Assembly: GCF_017948595.1 (NCBI RefSeq)
Contig: NZ_JAGFBV010000031.1
Span: 1 to 53,261 of the forward strand
DNA length: 53,261 nt
From: Flavobacterium geliluteum
GTDB taxonomy: Bacteria > Bacteroidota > Bacteroidia > Flavobacteriales > Flavobacteriaceae
Direction: 5' to 3'
Below, one piece after another: positions 1-8,380 of this stretch. Made by a program: the position numbers and the translations under genes. The notes beneath the pieces are model-generated. The model did not search any database. It was not told the DNA's origin and worked only from the letters and a program-made list of their open reading frames with translations. Positions within the stretch are counted from its first letter, which is position 1; every line of letters begins with the position of its first letter.

Positions 1-373
1 CTGCGGAATACTTAATAATTTTAGAACTTTCAATTTGTTCAGGTGTAGCGGTTCCGTTATCGAAATAATCCTTCTGTGGCGCCAAATCAAAACCATACTG
101 AAAACGCAAAGCCATTGTTCGATACCAAGGAAGTGTACCCGGCTTTTCATTTGATAGCCTTTCATCAACTTCTTTAGCGTGCTGATCAAAGAACTGTTCA
201 TGTATAAACATGGCCAAAGCCACAATTTCGAAAAGAATGTTTTCCAAACTAACTAATGAAAATTCGGCATCAAATGAAGCTCCCAAAGCAAAACCATATT
301 TTACGGCTAAACTTTCATTTGCCATAAATGGTGTGGTTATCTCGGTTTTTATCTGTGTCCTGGTTCTTGCCAT
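1..373 (-). CDS. Phage tail/baseplate protein, 5' part only
   Basis: An open reading frame starts with ATG at 373 and runs off the left edge, giving about 124 residues. The protein begins MARTRTQIKTEI and has a hydrophobic helix-rich stretch near residues 40-60. I do not recognise the family with certainty. It follows the gp25-like and gpX-like genes directly, where P2- and Mu-type phages carry baseplate J-like genes, so a baseplate wedge or tail protein is the likely role. Its start codon shares a base with the end of the upstream gene at 373, which indicates translational coupling within the leftward tail operon. Confidence 0.5.
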   Translation of the reverse strand, partial: MARTRTQIKTEITTPFMANESLAVKYGFALGASFDAEFSLVSLENILFEIVALAMFIHEQFFDQHAKEVDERLSNEKPGTLPWYRTMALRFQYGFDLAPQKDYFDNGTATPEQIESSKIIKYSA

Positions 374-663
374 TATCTTACTATAAATGTGTCTTCGATT
401 ATCATTGCTCCAATTCCTTCGTCTGGTATGATTATGGCAAAGTCTTGGTTTGTTATTTTACTTGCGCATCTGTTATTGTTATCAAATAAGTCTGTAATTG
501 ATTTCAGTTTATTTCCTGAATATTTTAAATTTGAATCAACAGTTAATTCATCAGTAATCGAAATCGAATTTTCCAAAGCCATTTTAAGAGCTTCATCAAC
601 ACTTCCTGTCATTTCAATTGTTTTATCTAAAAAACTTTGTCCCTGATATACCTTACTTTCCAT
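373..663 (-). CDS. LysM-like tail protein (gpX type)
   Basis: A 96-residue protein. Its start (YQGQSFLDKTIEMTGSVDEA) and the late PDEGIG segment follow the pattern of small tail proteins with a LysM-like fold, such as P2 gpX, which sit in the tail tip and are thought to bind peptidoglycan or staple the tail hub. Here the domain spans nearly the whole protein (residues 3-90). The gene overlaps its upstream neighbour by 11 nt and touches the downstream one, so it is part of the tightly packed leftward baseplate operon. The family call rests on pattern and position and is moderately sure. Confidence 0.55.
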   Translation of the reverse strand: MESKVYQGQSFLDKTIEMTGSVDEALKMALENSISITDELTVDSNLKYSGNKLKSITDLFDNNNRCASKITNQDFAIIIPDEGIGAMIIEDTFIVR

Positions 664-994
664 ATTCAGCGATTATTTTAAAAGGTTTATCTGCAAATAA
701 ATCCAATTGACTAACTATTAAATTATCTTTCTTTAAATGCTCTCTAATCCGGTGACGAAAAACTAAATAATCTTCACTCAAAACAATGTCTTCAATGCCT
801 ACACCTAAATCAGGCCTAAACTTTAATTCTCCCTGATGCGCTAATAACATTATAGCAATGTTTTGTTCCATTACAGGACCAATTACAAGTCCGCTAACTA
901 TTTTATTTGATGCATCACGAACGGGAACAATTTTTAAGTCTTTAATTTCGCCAGTATCATTATTGTCTATTAATTGTAGTCCTATATTTTTCAT
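653..994 (-). CDS. gp25-like baseplate wedge protein (gpW type)
   Basis: A 113-residue protein of the gp25/gpW family, which includes T4 gp25, P2 gpW and TssE of type VI secretion. These proteins nucleate sheath assembly at the baseplate. The segment around residues 55-85 (GELKFRPDLGVGIEDIVLSED, then FRHRIREHL) matches the usual core, in which a chain of the form 'G xx p x G x Gi' precedes a helical part. The usual family length is 100-130 residues. It is followed by the gpX-like gene with an 11-nt overlap, consistent with a baseplate gene cluster. Confidence 0.75.
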   Translation of the reverse strand: MKNIGLQLIDNNDTGEIKDLKIVPVRDASNKIVSGLVIGPVMEQNIAIMLLAHQGELKFRPDLGVGIEDIVLSEDYLVFRHRIREHLKKDNLIVSQLDLFADKPFKIIAEYGK

Positions 995-998
995 AATT

Positions 999-1208
999 TT
1001 AAGTTACGGTTCCGGTTCCGGTTCCGGTATGTGATGTTGCACTTCCTGTTGTTGTAACCGTTACGTTAACTGTGCCTGATTTAACAAAAACATCAATTGT
1101 ATCACTTAATCTGCTTGCAAATTCTTCAATCGAATTTTCTTCTTTACTGAGCATGTCAGTAAGCAAAATAATAATTGAGTTTTTCAGCGCTGTTTTGTTT
1201 AATGCCAT
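999..1208 (-). CDS. Small phage tail-operon protein with Thr/Gly-rich tail
   Basis: A 69-residue protein, not recognised. Residues 1-45 look alpha-helical (LKNSIIILLTDMLSKEENSI) and the last 25 residues are almost pure Thr, Gly, Ser and Val, ending TGTGTGTVT. The coding strand there has short GGAACC-type repeats. It lies between the spike gene (1 nt away) and the gp25-like gene (4 nt away), so it is probably a structural or assembly component of the baseplate. No function can be named. Confidence 0.5.
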   Translation of the reverse strand: MALNKTALKNSIIILLTDMLSKEENSIEEFASRLSDTIDVFVKSGTVNVTVTTTGSATSHTGTGTGTVT

Positions 1209-1209
1209 T

Positions 1210-1716
1210 TTAATCGGTATTTAAAAGTGATTTAAACTTTGTATCTAACAATACCAGTTTTGCCTTTGTTGTTGGTGCAATACTTCCAGGTCCTGCCGGT
1301 GTTAAAACAATTGAGTTTGAAATCTCAGTTATCAATTTTGAAATCAGATCACCTAAATTTGCCGATTGATTTTTTAAAGTAACCTTTCCGGTAGTTCCGT
1401 TAATCAAAAATTCTAAACCATCTTTTTTATATGAAATACTTTCAACAGCGTCAACCTTTAAAACAAACAAACCGGATAGTTTACCCGTCTGGCTCATTAC
1501 TATAACTTCAGAACCTATTTTGGGCGTAATTACAAATAGATCATCACTTTCGTTAATTGTTGCACAAAGTCGAACATCACTAAGAACAAGCTCCGAAACT
1601 AGTTTAACTGTGCATGTAGTATTTTCAATTGAAACAACTTCAGCAGTAATGGCCAAATTGGGCGTTATTCCCAAAGCTTCAATTAATGCCTGTTTTAGTT
1701 TAGCCGATTTATCCAT
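1210..1716 (-). CDS. Baseplate assembly/spike protein (gpV type)
   Basis: A 168-residue protein resembling baseplate spike proteins (P2 gpV, Mu gp45). The N-terminal 60 residues contain an OB-fold-like pattern (EVVSIENTTCTVKL, then DVRLCA), followed by an IGSEVIV strand typical of gpV proteins. The C-terminal part (LEFLINGTTGKVTLKNQSANL) could form the beta-helical needle. Such spikes pierce the outer membrane when the sheath contracts. The start codon overlaps the tail-hub gene by 8 nt. The family and its order relative to the hub gene agree with other contractile tails. Confidence 0.7.
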   Translation of the reverse strand: MDKSAKLKQALIEALGITPNLAITAEVVSIENTTCTVKLVSELVLSDVRLCATINESDDLFVITPKIGSEVIVMSQTGKLSGLFVLKVDAVESISYKKDGLEFLINGTTGKVTLKNQSANLGDLISKLITEISNSIVLTPAGPGSIAPTTKAKLVLLDTKFKSLLNTD

Positions 1717-2686
1717 TTACACTGAGTTTAACACCTAATTTTACAGTTCTTTTAAAACCGCTTTCGCTGATTGAAGTGGTAACGCCAACAGCATAATATT
1801 TCCCATCCTTTTCAGGGTAATCTTCGTCTTTTATTTTAACTGAATATGTTGGCTGTACAAATGGAATTGCCCAAGTGTCAATACTGCCTTCGTACATATC
1901 AGCAGATCGGCGTATCAATTCAGCATCAGCAATCTTTTTTAAATCTGCGGAACCTACAGAACCTACTTTTAATGTTATTTTGTCGCCTCCGGTTGTTCCG
2001 GTTGTAAAGCTTTCAATCTTTCCTGCCAAATTGGTTTTCTCAACAGTTACTTCAACTTTCCTGTCGATGGCCTTTTTAAATTCCAATGAGCTGTTTTCAA
2101 TATTTTGCTGCATAGAGTAAATTGCTTCACCGCCTTTCTCAATATATGGCGGGTGTATATGCAGTTCTTTCTTTTCAGTATTGAAATAAATATTTGCTTT
2201 TGTTTCTTCAGCTAATTTTTTTAATACATCGTATGCTGTAGCCTGATGTATTACAAACTTTTCATAACTAATTGTATAATCACAAACCAATTTATACGAC
2301 GGATCAATCTGATCAATTAAAAGTTGTGCAATTTTTGATACTGATGTTGGTTTTAATTCAACATCTTTCACGCTTTTTCTAAACTGAAAAAGGGCATCTT
2401 CACACATTATTTTCAATGAACTGTCATTATTAACCACGTCCTGGACAAAGCCTACAAATTCAGTTTTTAAATCATCATCATAACCGGCTTTTATAGTTAC
2501 CTCAGAACCTCGTTTAACTTCTTTACCAATATTAAAAACCTGATTCATAAACGCCTCTGGCAATGTTATAACAGCAGTGTCGCTTAAATTATCAACACTG
2601 CATTCAATATCAATTGAAGCCACAGTCTGTAAGGAATATGCTTTGCCATCGGTTTTAAATCTAATATTCCAATTGATGTTATACAT
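1709..2686 (-). CDS. Tail hub protein (late control gpD / Mu gp44 / gp27 type)
   Basis: A 325-residue protein with the layout of contractile-tail hub proteins of the gpD/gp44/gp27 group: an N-terminal barrel (residues 1-95, with the VTIKAGYDDDLKTEFVGFV stretch), a middle domain starting KIAQLLIDQIDP, and a second barrel near 190-300. The hub connects the tail tube to the spike encoded next, with which it overlaps by 8 nt. Length fits the family (about 320-380). The call is strong by order as well as by motif. Confidence 0.75.
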   Translation of the reverse strand: MYNINWNIRFKTDGKAYSLQTVASIDIECSVDNLSDTAVITLPEAFMNQVFNIGKEVKRGSEVTIKAGYDDDLKTEFVGFVQDVVNNDSSLKIMCEDALFQFRKSVKDVELKPTSVSKIAQLLIDQIDPSYKLVCDYTISYEKFVIHQATAYDVLKKLAEETKANIYFNTEKKELHIHPPYIEKGGEAIYSMQQNIENSSLEFKKAIDRKVEVTVEKTNLAGKIESFTTGTTGGDKITLKVGSVGSADLKKIADAELIRRSADMYEGSIDTWAIPFVQPTYSVKIKDEDYPEKDGKYYAVGVTTSISESGFKRTVKLGVKLSVNG

Positions 2687-3373
2687 TTAAAAAGTTTCTT
2701 CTATTAAAAGGTTGTATGAATAATCACTGGTTAGTTTCAGTTCGTAAGCCTGGACATTTTCACCTTTCGTAAATGGGAAACTATAATCTTCAACAACAAC
2801 TTTTGTAATTCCTGCTAATTCCAAAGGATGTGAATAAATAAATATCTCTTTTGAGTGCTTTAAAAAATCAAACAACTTTATAAAATGCTCTCTTGGAAAA
2901 CAGTCTTCCGGTTTACCCTGCATAATGCTACCTATCAAAACACCGGTTACAGTAACGTCAAAATCTTTACGGCTCCAACGTTCTTTAATCGTGCCTATAA
3001 GTTTATCTCCCTGCTTAGCAACATTGCGTTTTACAATATTGTTTCCTGATCCAAAGTTTATCATTGGTTCGTATGGAAAAAGCCATTTAGGACTATTCTC
3101 CTTAAAAGAAAAACTTAAAGGAAAAAACTGCTTTTGCTCTTCAACAGCATCAGGAGTTGTCCAATTGTTTTCCAAATTAATACCACGTCCAGGTTTAGTT
3201 GAAACATTATTATTACCACTTTTCAAAGGCAAAAAGGGAATCACCGGGAGAACGCGATTAGATAATTCATTATTCAAAATATTTGCATTCTGAATTAAAT
3301 TAACCGCACGGCTTCCCATCAAACCCGCAAATATCAAATCTTGATTATCTAAAGCCATATTATCCTGTGGCAC
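2687..3373 (-). CDS. Bacteroidota phage tail protein (DUF6046-like)
   Basis: A 228-residue protein between the tape measure and the hub genes. It looks like a family common in Bacteroidota contractile phages that I recall as DUF6046; I cannot verify this without a search. Visible traits are an N-terminal helical part, a Pro/Asn-rich middle (residues 40-75) and a C-terminal beta-rich part (EIFIYSHPLELAGITKVVVE) resembling LysM-linker or gp53-type tail proteins. It overlaps the tape measure gene by 14 nt and abuts the hub gene. A role as tail-tube/baseplate adaptor is inferred from position. Confidence 0.5.
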   Translation of the reverse strand: MPQDNMALDNQDLIFAGLMGSRAVNLIQNANILNNELSNRVLPVIPFLPLKSGNNNVSTKPGRGINLENNWTTPDAVEEQKQFFPLSFSFKENSPKWLFPYEPMINFGSGNNIVKRNVAKQGDKLIGTIKERWSRKDFDVTVTGVLIGSIMQGKPEDCFPREHFIKLFDFLKHSKEIFIYSHPLELAGITKVVVEDYSFPFTKGENVQAYELKLTSDYSYNLLIEETF

Positions 3374-5342
3374 TACTTGCCATTGCTAAAACCCTTAATA
3401 ATTCATCTGCTACACCTTCACCGGCTTGTTTCGCTGTGTCTTTACCACCGCTTACATTGTCCGCTTTTAATCCAATTAATTCTTCAACTTTAATTGTAAT
3501 GTAATTGTGTTTAGTTCCTCCAGTTGCTACAGCTTCATTGTTTTTTTTCATGCCTTCAGAACCGCCTTTACCACCAGAACCCCCACCGCCACCAAAATCG
3601 GTTCCGGGAATACCTGGTGTAGAAATTCCACCGTCATCATCTTTTTTCTTATCCTTTTTCCATTTTACGGAATCGTAAGCAGCTTTAAATTCTCCTGCCG
3701 CCTGTTTTGCTGTGTTTTTTGCTGTTTTATAGCCTTCTGAAATAGATTTCTTTCGCTGTTCAACTTGTGCGTTTAGCTGTGAAATCTGAGCATTGTTTGC
3801 TTTACTGTCACCTAAACCAACCGCATTTTTAAATTTATACCAGGCAATTTGAATTTTGTTAATCCCGATCATGAAACCGTTAACCATCAAATTAAAATTC
3901 GCCTTTACGGTTTGTATGTAAGCCATAAATAAGAGCTTTGCTCCGTTTATAGTATGTTTCCAAGCTTTGCCCCAACCTTCTGTTTTAGAAACTACAACTG
4001 CAATCACAGCGATTAAAGCCACGATTCCCAAAACAATTAATACAATTGGGTTCATTGCCATAACTACATTAAATGCCGCTTGAACTCCTGTCCATACGCT
4101 TGTAGCTCCTGCAACTATACCTGTCCAGAGTGCCTGTAATTTTGTAGCACTTGTCATTATTGAAAATATCTTTCCAGCGCCCTGCATAATTGGCATTAAA
4201 TTGGAAAAATCCTGAGCCGTTTTACCGATCACATTTGCATAACCTAACCATCCATTAGTACCATTAAACAATGATATTTTGAAATCATCAATTTGAGCCT
4301 GAAGTCTTTTATTTTTTTCTAAAGGACTTTCCATTATTATTGCTGCCTGATCGTATGCCGTATTTGTTCCGGTTACAGCTTTTGTTAATCTATCGGCTTC
4401 AGCTGTATTTGAAATCATGGCAATTGCAGCATTGCTGTTTTCTTTACCAAATAACTTTGTAACTAATGCCTGATCATTCATTATGTTTTTAAGAGGTTTT
4501 AATCTCTCTGAAAGCGAAATTGAATTATCAGTTAGGGTGTTAATATCTACACCTGCTGCGCTAAGTTCCTTTTTTACGTCTTTTGGCAAAAACCTTCCTT
4601 GCGCTAACGTTGCCATAACATTTCGCAAGGCAACACCACCTTCCGCGCCTTTTTTTCCGTTTTTATCTAATACCTGAATCCATGCATTAGCTTCTGCAAA
4701 ATCTACGTTTGCAGTTTTAGCAGCCAATCCAGATTGCTCTAAAGCTTGTCCGATTTGCGGAAGTTCAGCAGAACCTTCTTTGGCGGATGCCGCCATAATG
4801 TTGTTCATCTTTGCCATTTCACTTGCTGCCTTAATTGGATCAGCTAATGAAACCTGGTATTGATTCATGGCAGTAGTAAGAACGTTTGTTGCTGCAACCG
4901 TATCACCACCCATAAGTTTAGAAGTAATTGAAACTTCCTTGCCCATCGCCTTTAACGCCTTTGGCACTTTTCCTATTTCAGGCGATAATTGTGATAATAT
5001 AAGTTTGTATGATTCAGCAGAAGCGGAAGCTTCACCACCAAATGTTTTGGCGTTCTCTCTGGCGTAACCCTCAATCTCTTTTAATTTTTGTCCAGTTACT
5101 CCAGTAATTGCCTGAAGATCGTACATGTTTGTACTCAACTTCATACCCGGATCATTCATACTGGCAATTCCATCAGCTGCCGCACTCACATTTTGAATGA
5201 AGGCGTTCATGCTCACGGAATTTAATTTCTTTTGAACTTTATCAATACTGCTAAGAACATTGTTCGAAAACTTATTAATACTGGCGTTAGCCTTATCAAC
5301 ATTGCTGTTGATCTGAATCATATAGCTTAAGGTATTGCTCAT
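3360..5342 (-). CDS. Phage tail tape measure protein
   Basis: At 660 residues it is the longest tail gene. The N-terminal half (residues 1-340) is helical and contains the TP901/PhageMin tail segment (ITGVTGQKLKEIEGYAREN). A strongly hydrophobic stretch follows near residues 430-450 (NPIVLIVLGIVALIAVIAVV), then a Gly-rich linker (GGGGGSGGKGGS) near residue 590. Tape measure proteins set tail length and are ejected to help DNA pass the inner membrane. Its ATG overlaps the stop codon of the frameshifted chaperone frame (TAATG), the usual coupling between chaperone and tape measure genes. Confidence 0.9.
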   Translation of the reverse strand: MSNTLSYMIQINSNVDKANASINKFSNNVLSSIDKVQKKLNSVSMNAFIQNVSAAADGIASMNDPGMKLSTNMYDLQAITGVTGQKLKEIEGYARENAKTFGGEASASAESYKLILSQLSPEIGKVPKALKAMGKEVSITSKLMGGDTVAATNVLTTAMNQYQVSLADPIKAASEMAKMNNIMAASAKEGSAELPQIGQALEQSGLAAKTANVDFAEANAWIQVLDKNGKKGAEGGVALRNVMATLAQGRFLPKDVKKELSAAGVDINTLTDNSISLSERLKPLKNIMNDQALVTKLFGKENSNAAIAMISNTAEADRLTKAVTGTNTAYDQAAIIMESPLEKNKRLQAQIDDFKISLFNGTNGWLGYANVIGKTAQDFSNLMPIMQGAGKIFSIMTSATKLQALWTGIVAGATSVWTGVQAAFNVVMAMNPIVLIVLGIVALIAVIAVVVSKTEGWGKAWKHTINGAKLLFMAYIQTVKANFNLMVNGFMIGINKIQIAWYKFKNAVGLGDSKANNAQISQLNAQVEQRKKSISEGYKTAKNTAKQAAGEFKAAYDSVKWKKDKKKDDDGGISTPGIPGTDFGGGGGSGGKGGSEGMKKNNEAVATGGTKHNYITIKVEELIGLKADNVSGGKDTAKQAGEGVADELLRVLAMASSATG

Positions 5343-5506
5343 TACAATTGATTAATTTCTGAATTTCTGATATAGATTAATTCCGCGTATTTTGAAGCCC
5401 ATTCTTCGTCTGTTAAGTCATCAGGATTAAGATGGAAATAATATCTTAATTGGGCATTCGCTATTCTGAGCCAGTCGTTTTTATCAACTGCTAATGACTC
5501 TACAGC
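5342..5506 (-). CDS. Frameshift extension of the tail assembly chaperone (gpGT-like part)
   Basis: In the -1 frame relative to the 99-residue chaperone there are 54 sense codons from about 5506 down to a TAA at 5344-5342. The product reads AVESLAVDKNDWLRIANAQL and onward, a normal-looking protein with no start codon of its own near the beginning. Its stop overlaps the tape measure ATG. A slip must occur inside the 13 nt between a -1-frame TGA (5518-5516) and the zero-frame TAG (5502-5500); the only run there is GGAAAAG at 5512-5506. The fused product would be about 151 residues. This matches the G/GT arrangement known from many tailed phages. Confidence 0.75.
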   Translation of the reverse strand, partial: AVESLAVDKNDWLRIANAQLRYYFHLNPDDLTDEEWASKYAELIYIRNSEINQL

Positions 5507-5799
5507 TTTTCCAGTTCAAACTTTTCAAAGGCACATATTTCATCCAATTGTGGACAAATACCCAAAAATAAAGTGTCATTGGTTTTAATTTCTTCGTCAC
5601 CATCAAGCCAACAGCTTTTAAGTATTGAATCATTAAATTTTAATGGATCAGTTGCACCCGCTGTTGAAGCAAAGCTCAGTTCCTGACGTGTTGGTTTTCT
5701 CAAATAACAAACTTTATCTGCATTATCAGATTTAAGTTTGTAAACATATACGTGTTCCGCTTTCCAAGCGGCAATTTGTTCTGGTGTTGCTGTTTTCAT
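5500..5799 (-). CDS. Tail assembly chaperone (gpG-like, zero frame)
   Basis: A 99-residue protein (MKTATPEQIAAWKAEHVYVY at the start), placed between the tail tube and tape measure genes, where tail assembly chaperones lie. These coat the tape measure protein before the tube is built. The zero-frame product ends at TAG 5502-5500; a shifted frame continues to the tape measure gene. The LRKPTRQELSFAS segment resembles the conserved core of Bacteroidota tail chaperones. An inverted repeat lies just upstream in the leader. Confidence 0.7.
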   Translation of the reverse strand: MKTATPEQIAAWKAEHVYVYKLKSDNADKVCYLRKPTRQELSFASTAGATDPLKFNDSILKSCWLDGDEEIKTNDTLFLGICPQLDEICAFEKFELEKL

Positions 5800-5817
5800 T
5801 GTTGTTTGTTTATTATT

Positions 5818-5841
5818 AAGACACTCCCTGAAGAGTGTCTT
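5818..5841. other. 9-bp inverted repeat between tube and chaperone genes
   Basis: AAGACACTC and GAGTGTCTT flank a 6-nt loop in the gap between the tail tube and chaperone genes. On the transcribed (-) strand it is not followed by a U-tract, so it is more likely an attenuator, mRNA-processing or stabilising hairpin that sets tube versus chaperone level than a full terminator. On the + strand a T-run does follow it. Confidence 0.5.
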
Positions 5842-5845
5842 TTTA

Positions 5846-6259
5846 TTATGCTTGATTAATAACTGCTAAGGCAATAAATGGAATTGTTACCTCCATATTC
5901 TTATCACCTTGTTTCATTTCTTTTGCAGCTTCAGTAAAACTGATTCCAACAATTCTGTCTGTTGTCATTGTGTCGCCTAAAGAAGGATTACCATAAGCTA
6001 CAATACCATCAACATTTAAGCCCAGAATAGAACCTTTTCCGGCTTTTTCTAAAGCAATAAGCTCAGATTGCAGAATAGTAATTTCACCCTCAACAGTAAT
6101 GTTACCAGTCTGAATACTGTGTGCATGTCTGCCTTTTGCAAATAATGCTTCCTTTTCGCCTTTTTCAGTGTACTTAATTCCACGGAAACCTGTAATATCT
6201 CTACCACCCAAAACGAGTGTTAAATCACCCCATTCGTATTGTCTTGAATTAAAGCTCAT
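5846..6259 (-). CDS. Phage tail tube protein
   Basis: A 137-residue protein whose length and order (sheath, tube, chaperone, tape measure) mark it as the inner tail tube of a contractile phage, comparable to Mu gp40 or XkdM. The sequence shows the beta-rich pattern with GEITILQSELIAL near residues 58-70 and a C-terminal VTIPFIALAV strand, as in Hcp-like tube proteins. It follows the sheath gene by 2 nt. A strong hairpin downstream suggests that its mRNA is more abundant or stable than that of the genes that follow. Confidence 0.75.
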   Translation of the reverse strand: MSFNSRQYEWGDLTLVLGGRDITGFRGIKYTEKGEKEALFAKGRHAHSIQTGNITVEGEITILQSELIALEKAGKGSILGLNVDGIVAYGNPSLGDTMTTDRIVGISFTEAAKEMKQGDKNMEVTIPFIALAVINQA

Positions 6260-6261
6260 AA

Positions 6262-7458
6262 TTATTGACCTGTATTAAATCCGATTGTGAATTCTAAGAA
6301 TCTGCCATATCCGTGCGGACGTACTCTGATTCTTCCTTTAATAGTTGAATCCTGTGCGATGTTATTCGTAACATCAATAACACATTCAACACCGTTATCA
6401 TTTGCTACAGTAGCATCAGCAGAAAGTTCTCCTTTTGCTGTCATTTCCTGTGCAATCACTCTCACTACTTCAGCTTCTAATGCTTTGGCATAAGCGGCTT
6501 GTATTTTACCTTCGTTATTTAATGGAACTGTGTCCAGGATAAAGTTGGTTAGTGTTTGATTGGCCAAAACATAAGCTTTGTCAATTACACGTCTGCGGGT
6601 TAAGTAGTGGTAATCATCTGAGACTTCGCAGGCCATCATATCATCTACAAAAAAGTAACCGCTTTTACCTGTGTGCGTTGTAAGCGTGATAAAACCTTTA
6701 TCATAAATGGCATCAACATTAACCTGTTCAACAGGTGTATCAACAACATAAAAAGTCAATGGTTTCAAAGCACCGTCTTTTACACGGCCAACATTTACAT
6801 GTACCTGGTTAGATGCAATTCTTCCCGCCAAAACTCCAACCGCTGCGCCTTTTGATGCAGTTGCTCCTGTTCTGGTTTCAGTATCACCAATTAAAACCGC
6901 TACTCTGTTATCTGTTGCAGTTGAAAATCCAACCAAATCAGACGCTACGCCAGTAAAGTTGTAAGCTTCTAAAATAAAAACAACAGGCTGTGTTTTATCA
7001 ATTGTAAACTGATCAGCTATTGCCTGAGCCGCTGCAATTGTAGCAGGGAATCCTGTTCTGATTCCGGCAGTTACAACAACTTCAGCAACTAATGGTGCGT
7101 ACTTACAAATAACAAAACGCACACGTCTGTTTGATGCTGTTAAAACTACTGAACTTGCTGCCACTAACTCATCAAGAGTTTTGGTTTTGGCAACTCCATA
7201 AATCCAAAGCTCTGTACCGTCGCCCGCCTCTGCATAAAATTCTTTGATTGTTTTATGCAATTCGTAATTTCCTGCAATGGTTGGAATTATACCTAAAGCT
7301 TCCGCTTCTGCTAATGAATACACCGTGTAAGGTGTAAGCAAAGCAAATCCGCCGTTTGCGACAGCACTGGAAACGATCGTACAAATTCCGTCAGGGCTTG
7401 TAACTACGGTTCCAATGTTGCCGTTTTCAAAGGCTATATTTACACTTGGTTTTCCCAT
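6262..7458 (-). CDS. Contractile tail sheath protein (DUF2586-like)
   Basis: A 398-residue protein in the sheath position of the tail operon. It has the shape of Bacteroidota sheath proteins that I recall as DUF2586: an Ala/Val-rich alpha/beta middle (VAVLIGDTETRTGATASKGA near residues 185-205) and a C-terminal part (GRIRVRPHGYGRFLEFTIGF) that ends in the strand that links sheath subunits. Sheath contraction drives the tube through the cell envelope, so the phage is a myovirus. The neighbouring tube gene starts 2 nt away and the repeat-protein gene shares the start base. Confidence 0.75.
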   Translation of the reverse strand: MGKPSVNIAFENGNIGTVVTSPDGICTIVSSAVANGGFALLTPYTVYSLAEAEALGIIPTIAGNYELHKTIKEFYAEAGDGTELWIYGVAKTKTLDELVAASSVVLTASNRRVRFVICKYAPLVAEVVVTAGIRTGFPATIAAAQAIADQFTIDKTQPVVFILEAYNFTGVASDLVGFSTATDNRVAVLIGDTETRTGATASKGAAVGVLAGRIASNQVHVNVGRVKDGALKPLTFYVVDTPVEQVNVDAIYDKGFITLTTHTGKSGYFFVDDMMACEVSDDYHYLTRRRVIDKAYVLANQTLTNFILDTVPLNNEGKIQAAYAKALEAEVVRVIAQEMTAKGELSADATVANDNGVECVIDVTNNIAQDSTIKGRIRVRPHGYGRFLEFTIGFNTGQ

Positions 7459-7883
7459 TATTTACCTTTTTTGGTAGTTACTTTTTCGGCTTTGGCTTCT
7501 GGAGCTTCTACAGGTGGAGTTTCAGCCTCTGGAGTTACAACTTCTGGAACATCAACTTCTGGAGCATCAACTTCTGGAGCTTCGAATTCAAGAGCTTCAA
7601 ATTTTGGAGCATCGAATTCTGGAGCTTCGAATTCTGGAGCATCGAATTCAGGAGCTTCAAATTTTGGAGCTTCGAATTCTGGAGCTTCGAATTCTTCATC
7701 ATCAGAATCGTCAACGATAGTTTCTTGAATCAATGATGGATTAACAACCAATTCAACCGATTTGTCTTCTAATGTCTTCGCATGCATTTTGGCGTCATTA
7801 TCGTTGTAAAACGCTTCACCGTCAGAGGTCATGTGAACCTCTTTTAGATTTGGATTTGATTTGAAAATCTTGTGTTTTTTCAT
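7458..7883 (-). CDS. Phage protein with tandem (E/D)APEF-type repeats
   Basis: A 141-residue, very acidic protein. Residues 1-55 are ordinary (KKHKIFKSNPNLKEVHM and a segment with FYNDNDAKMHAKTL). From about residue 62 to 125 it consists of 5-residue units such as EAPEF, DAPEF, EAPKF and EAPEV, ending in a Lys-rich tail. It sits directly upstream of the sheath gene, where Mu has the poorly known gp38, so it may be a tail-completion or tube-related factor. The repeat part is probably disordered or extended. Function unknown. Confidence 0.6.
   Translation of the reverse strand: MKKHKIFKSNPNLKEVHMTSDGEAFYNDNDAKMHAKTLEDKSVELVVNPSLIQETIVDDSDDEEFEAPEFEAPKFEAPEFDAPEFEAPEFDAPKFEALEFEAPEVDAPEVDVPEVVTPEAETPPVEAPEAKAEKVTTKKGK
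7530..7695. repeat. 15-bp tandem repeats inside a coding region
   Basis: Units of the form GGAGCTTCGAATTCT or GGAGCATCGAATTCT recur about every 15 bp on the + strand, encoding 5-residue units on the - strand. Some copies are identical over 15 bp. All units keep the reading frame, so copy number can change by slippage without breaking the gene. Confidence 0.85.
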
Positions 7884-8380
7884 TATATCGATGATTTAAA
7901 TTTGTACTTAATTAAATTCCAGATCACTACTAACAACAGAATGACGACCAGCGGCCAAAAGCATTCAATTTGGAATTTTTGCCACGAGGTCAGAACGTTC
8001 GTTATTACCGGAACTTCCTTTATTTCCTGCTTATTTTCTTTTATGTAAGTTGATTTCCATGTTGCAAATAGTTCTTGTGCTTTAGCGTCGCAATCAACTT
8101 GAAGTATATTGTCAGTAATCTGAACCTTTGGGGGTTTTAATATTCTACCTGGTTCAGCTTGCGTGACTTCTTTTAATCTAACCTTCCCGTTAATACATTC
8201 TAAAAGAGCGTTATAACTGGAACTGTCTTTTTCAATCTTAAAAACAGTATCATGTACCGTCTCTGTAATAACTTTTTCTGTTGTTGTAGTATTCTGCACC
8301 ACTACTGGTTTTTTGCCTGCGCAAGAAACCAGAGTCATGGTGAGAACAAAAAACAAACAACCTAGTTTTATATTTTTCAT
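7883..8380 (-). CDS. Putative unimolecular spanin (lipoprotein with C-terminal membrane segment)
   Basis: A 165-residue protein with a lipoprotein signal (LTMTLVSC, acylated Cys at residue 20) and one C-terminal transmembrane helix near residues 142-157 (WPLVVILLLVVIWNLI). A protein tethered to the outer membrane by lipid and to the inner membrane by its C-terminus has the topology of a u-spanin such as T1 gp11, which fuses the two membranes in the last step of lysis. It overlaps the endolysin gene by 4 nt and follows it, completing a holin-endolysin-spanin set. The topology is visible; the function is inferred. Confidence 0.65.
   Translation of the reverse strand: MKNIKLGCLFFVLTMTLVSCAGKKPVVVQNTTTTEKVITETVHDTVFKIEKDSSSYNALLECINGKVRLKEVTQAEPGRILKPPKVQITDNILQVDCDAKAQELFATWKSTYIKENKQEIKEVPVITNVLTSWQKFQIECFWPLVVILLLVVIWNLIKYKFKSSI

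Noticed and set aside
7446..7736. Three + strand frames with Ser/Phe/Leu repeats opposite the repeat protein
   Set aside because: They mirror the 15-bp repeats of the - strand gene, which has proper start, stop and operon spacing; the mirrored peptides are low-complexity.
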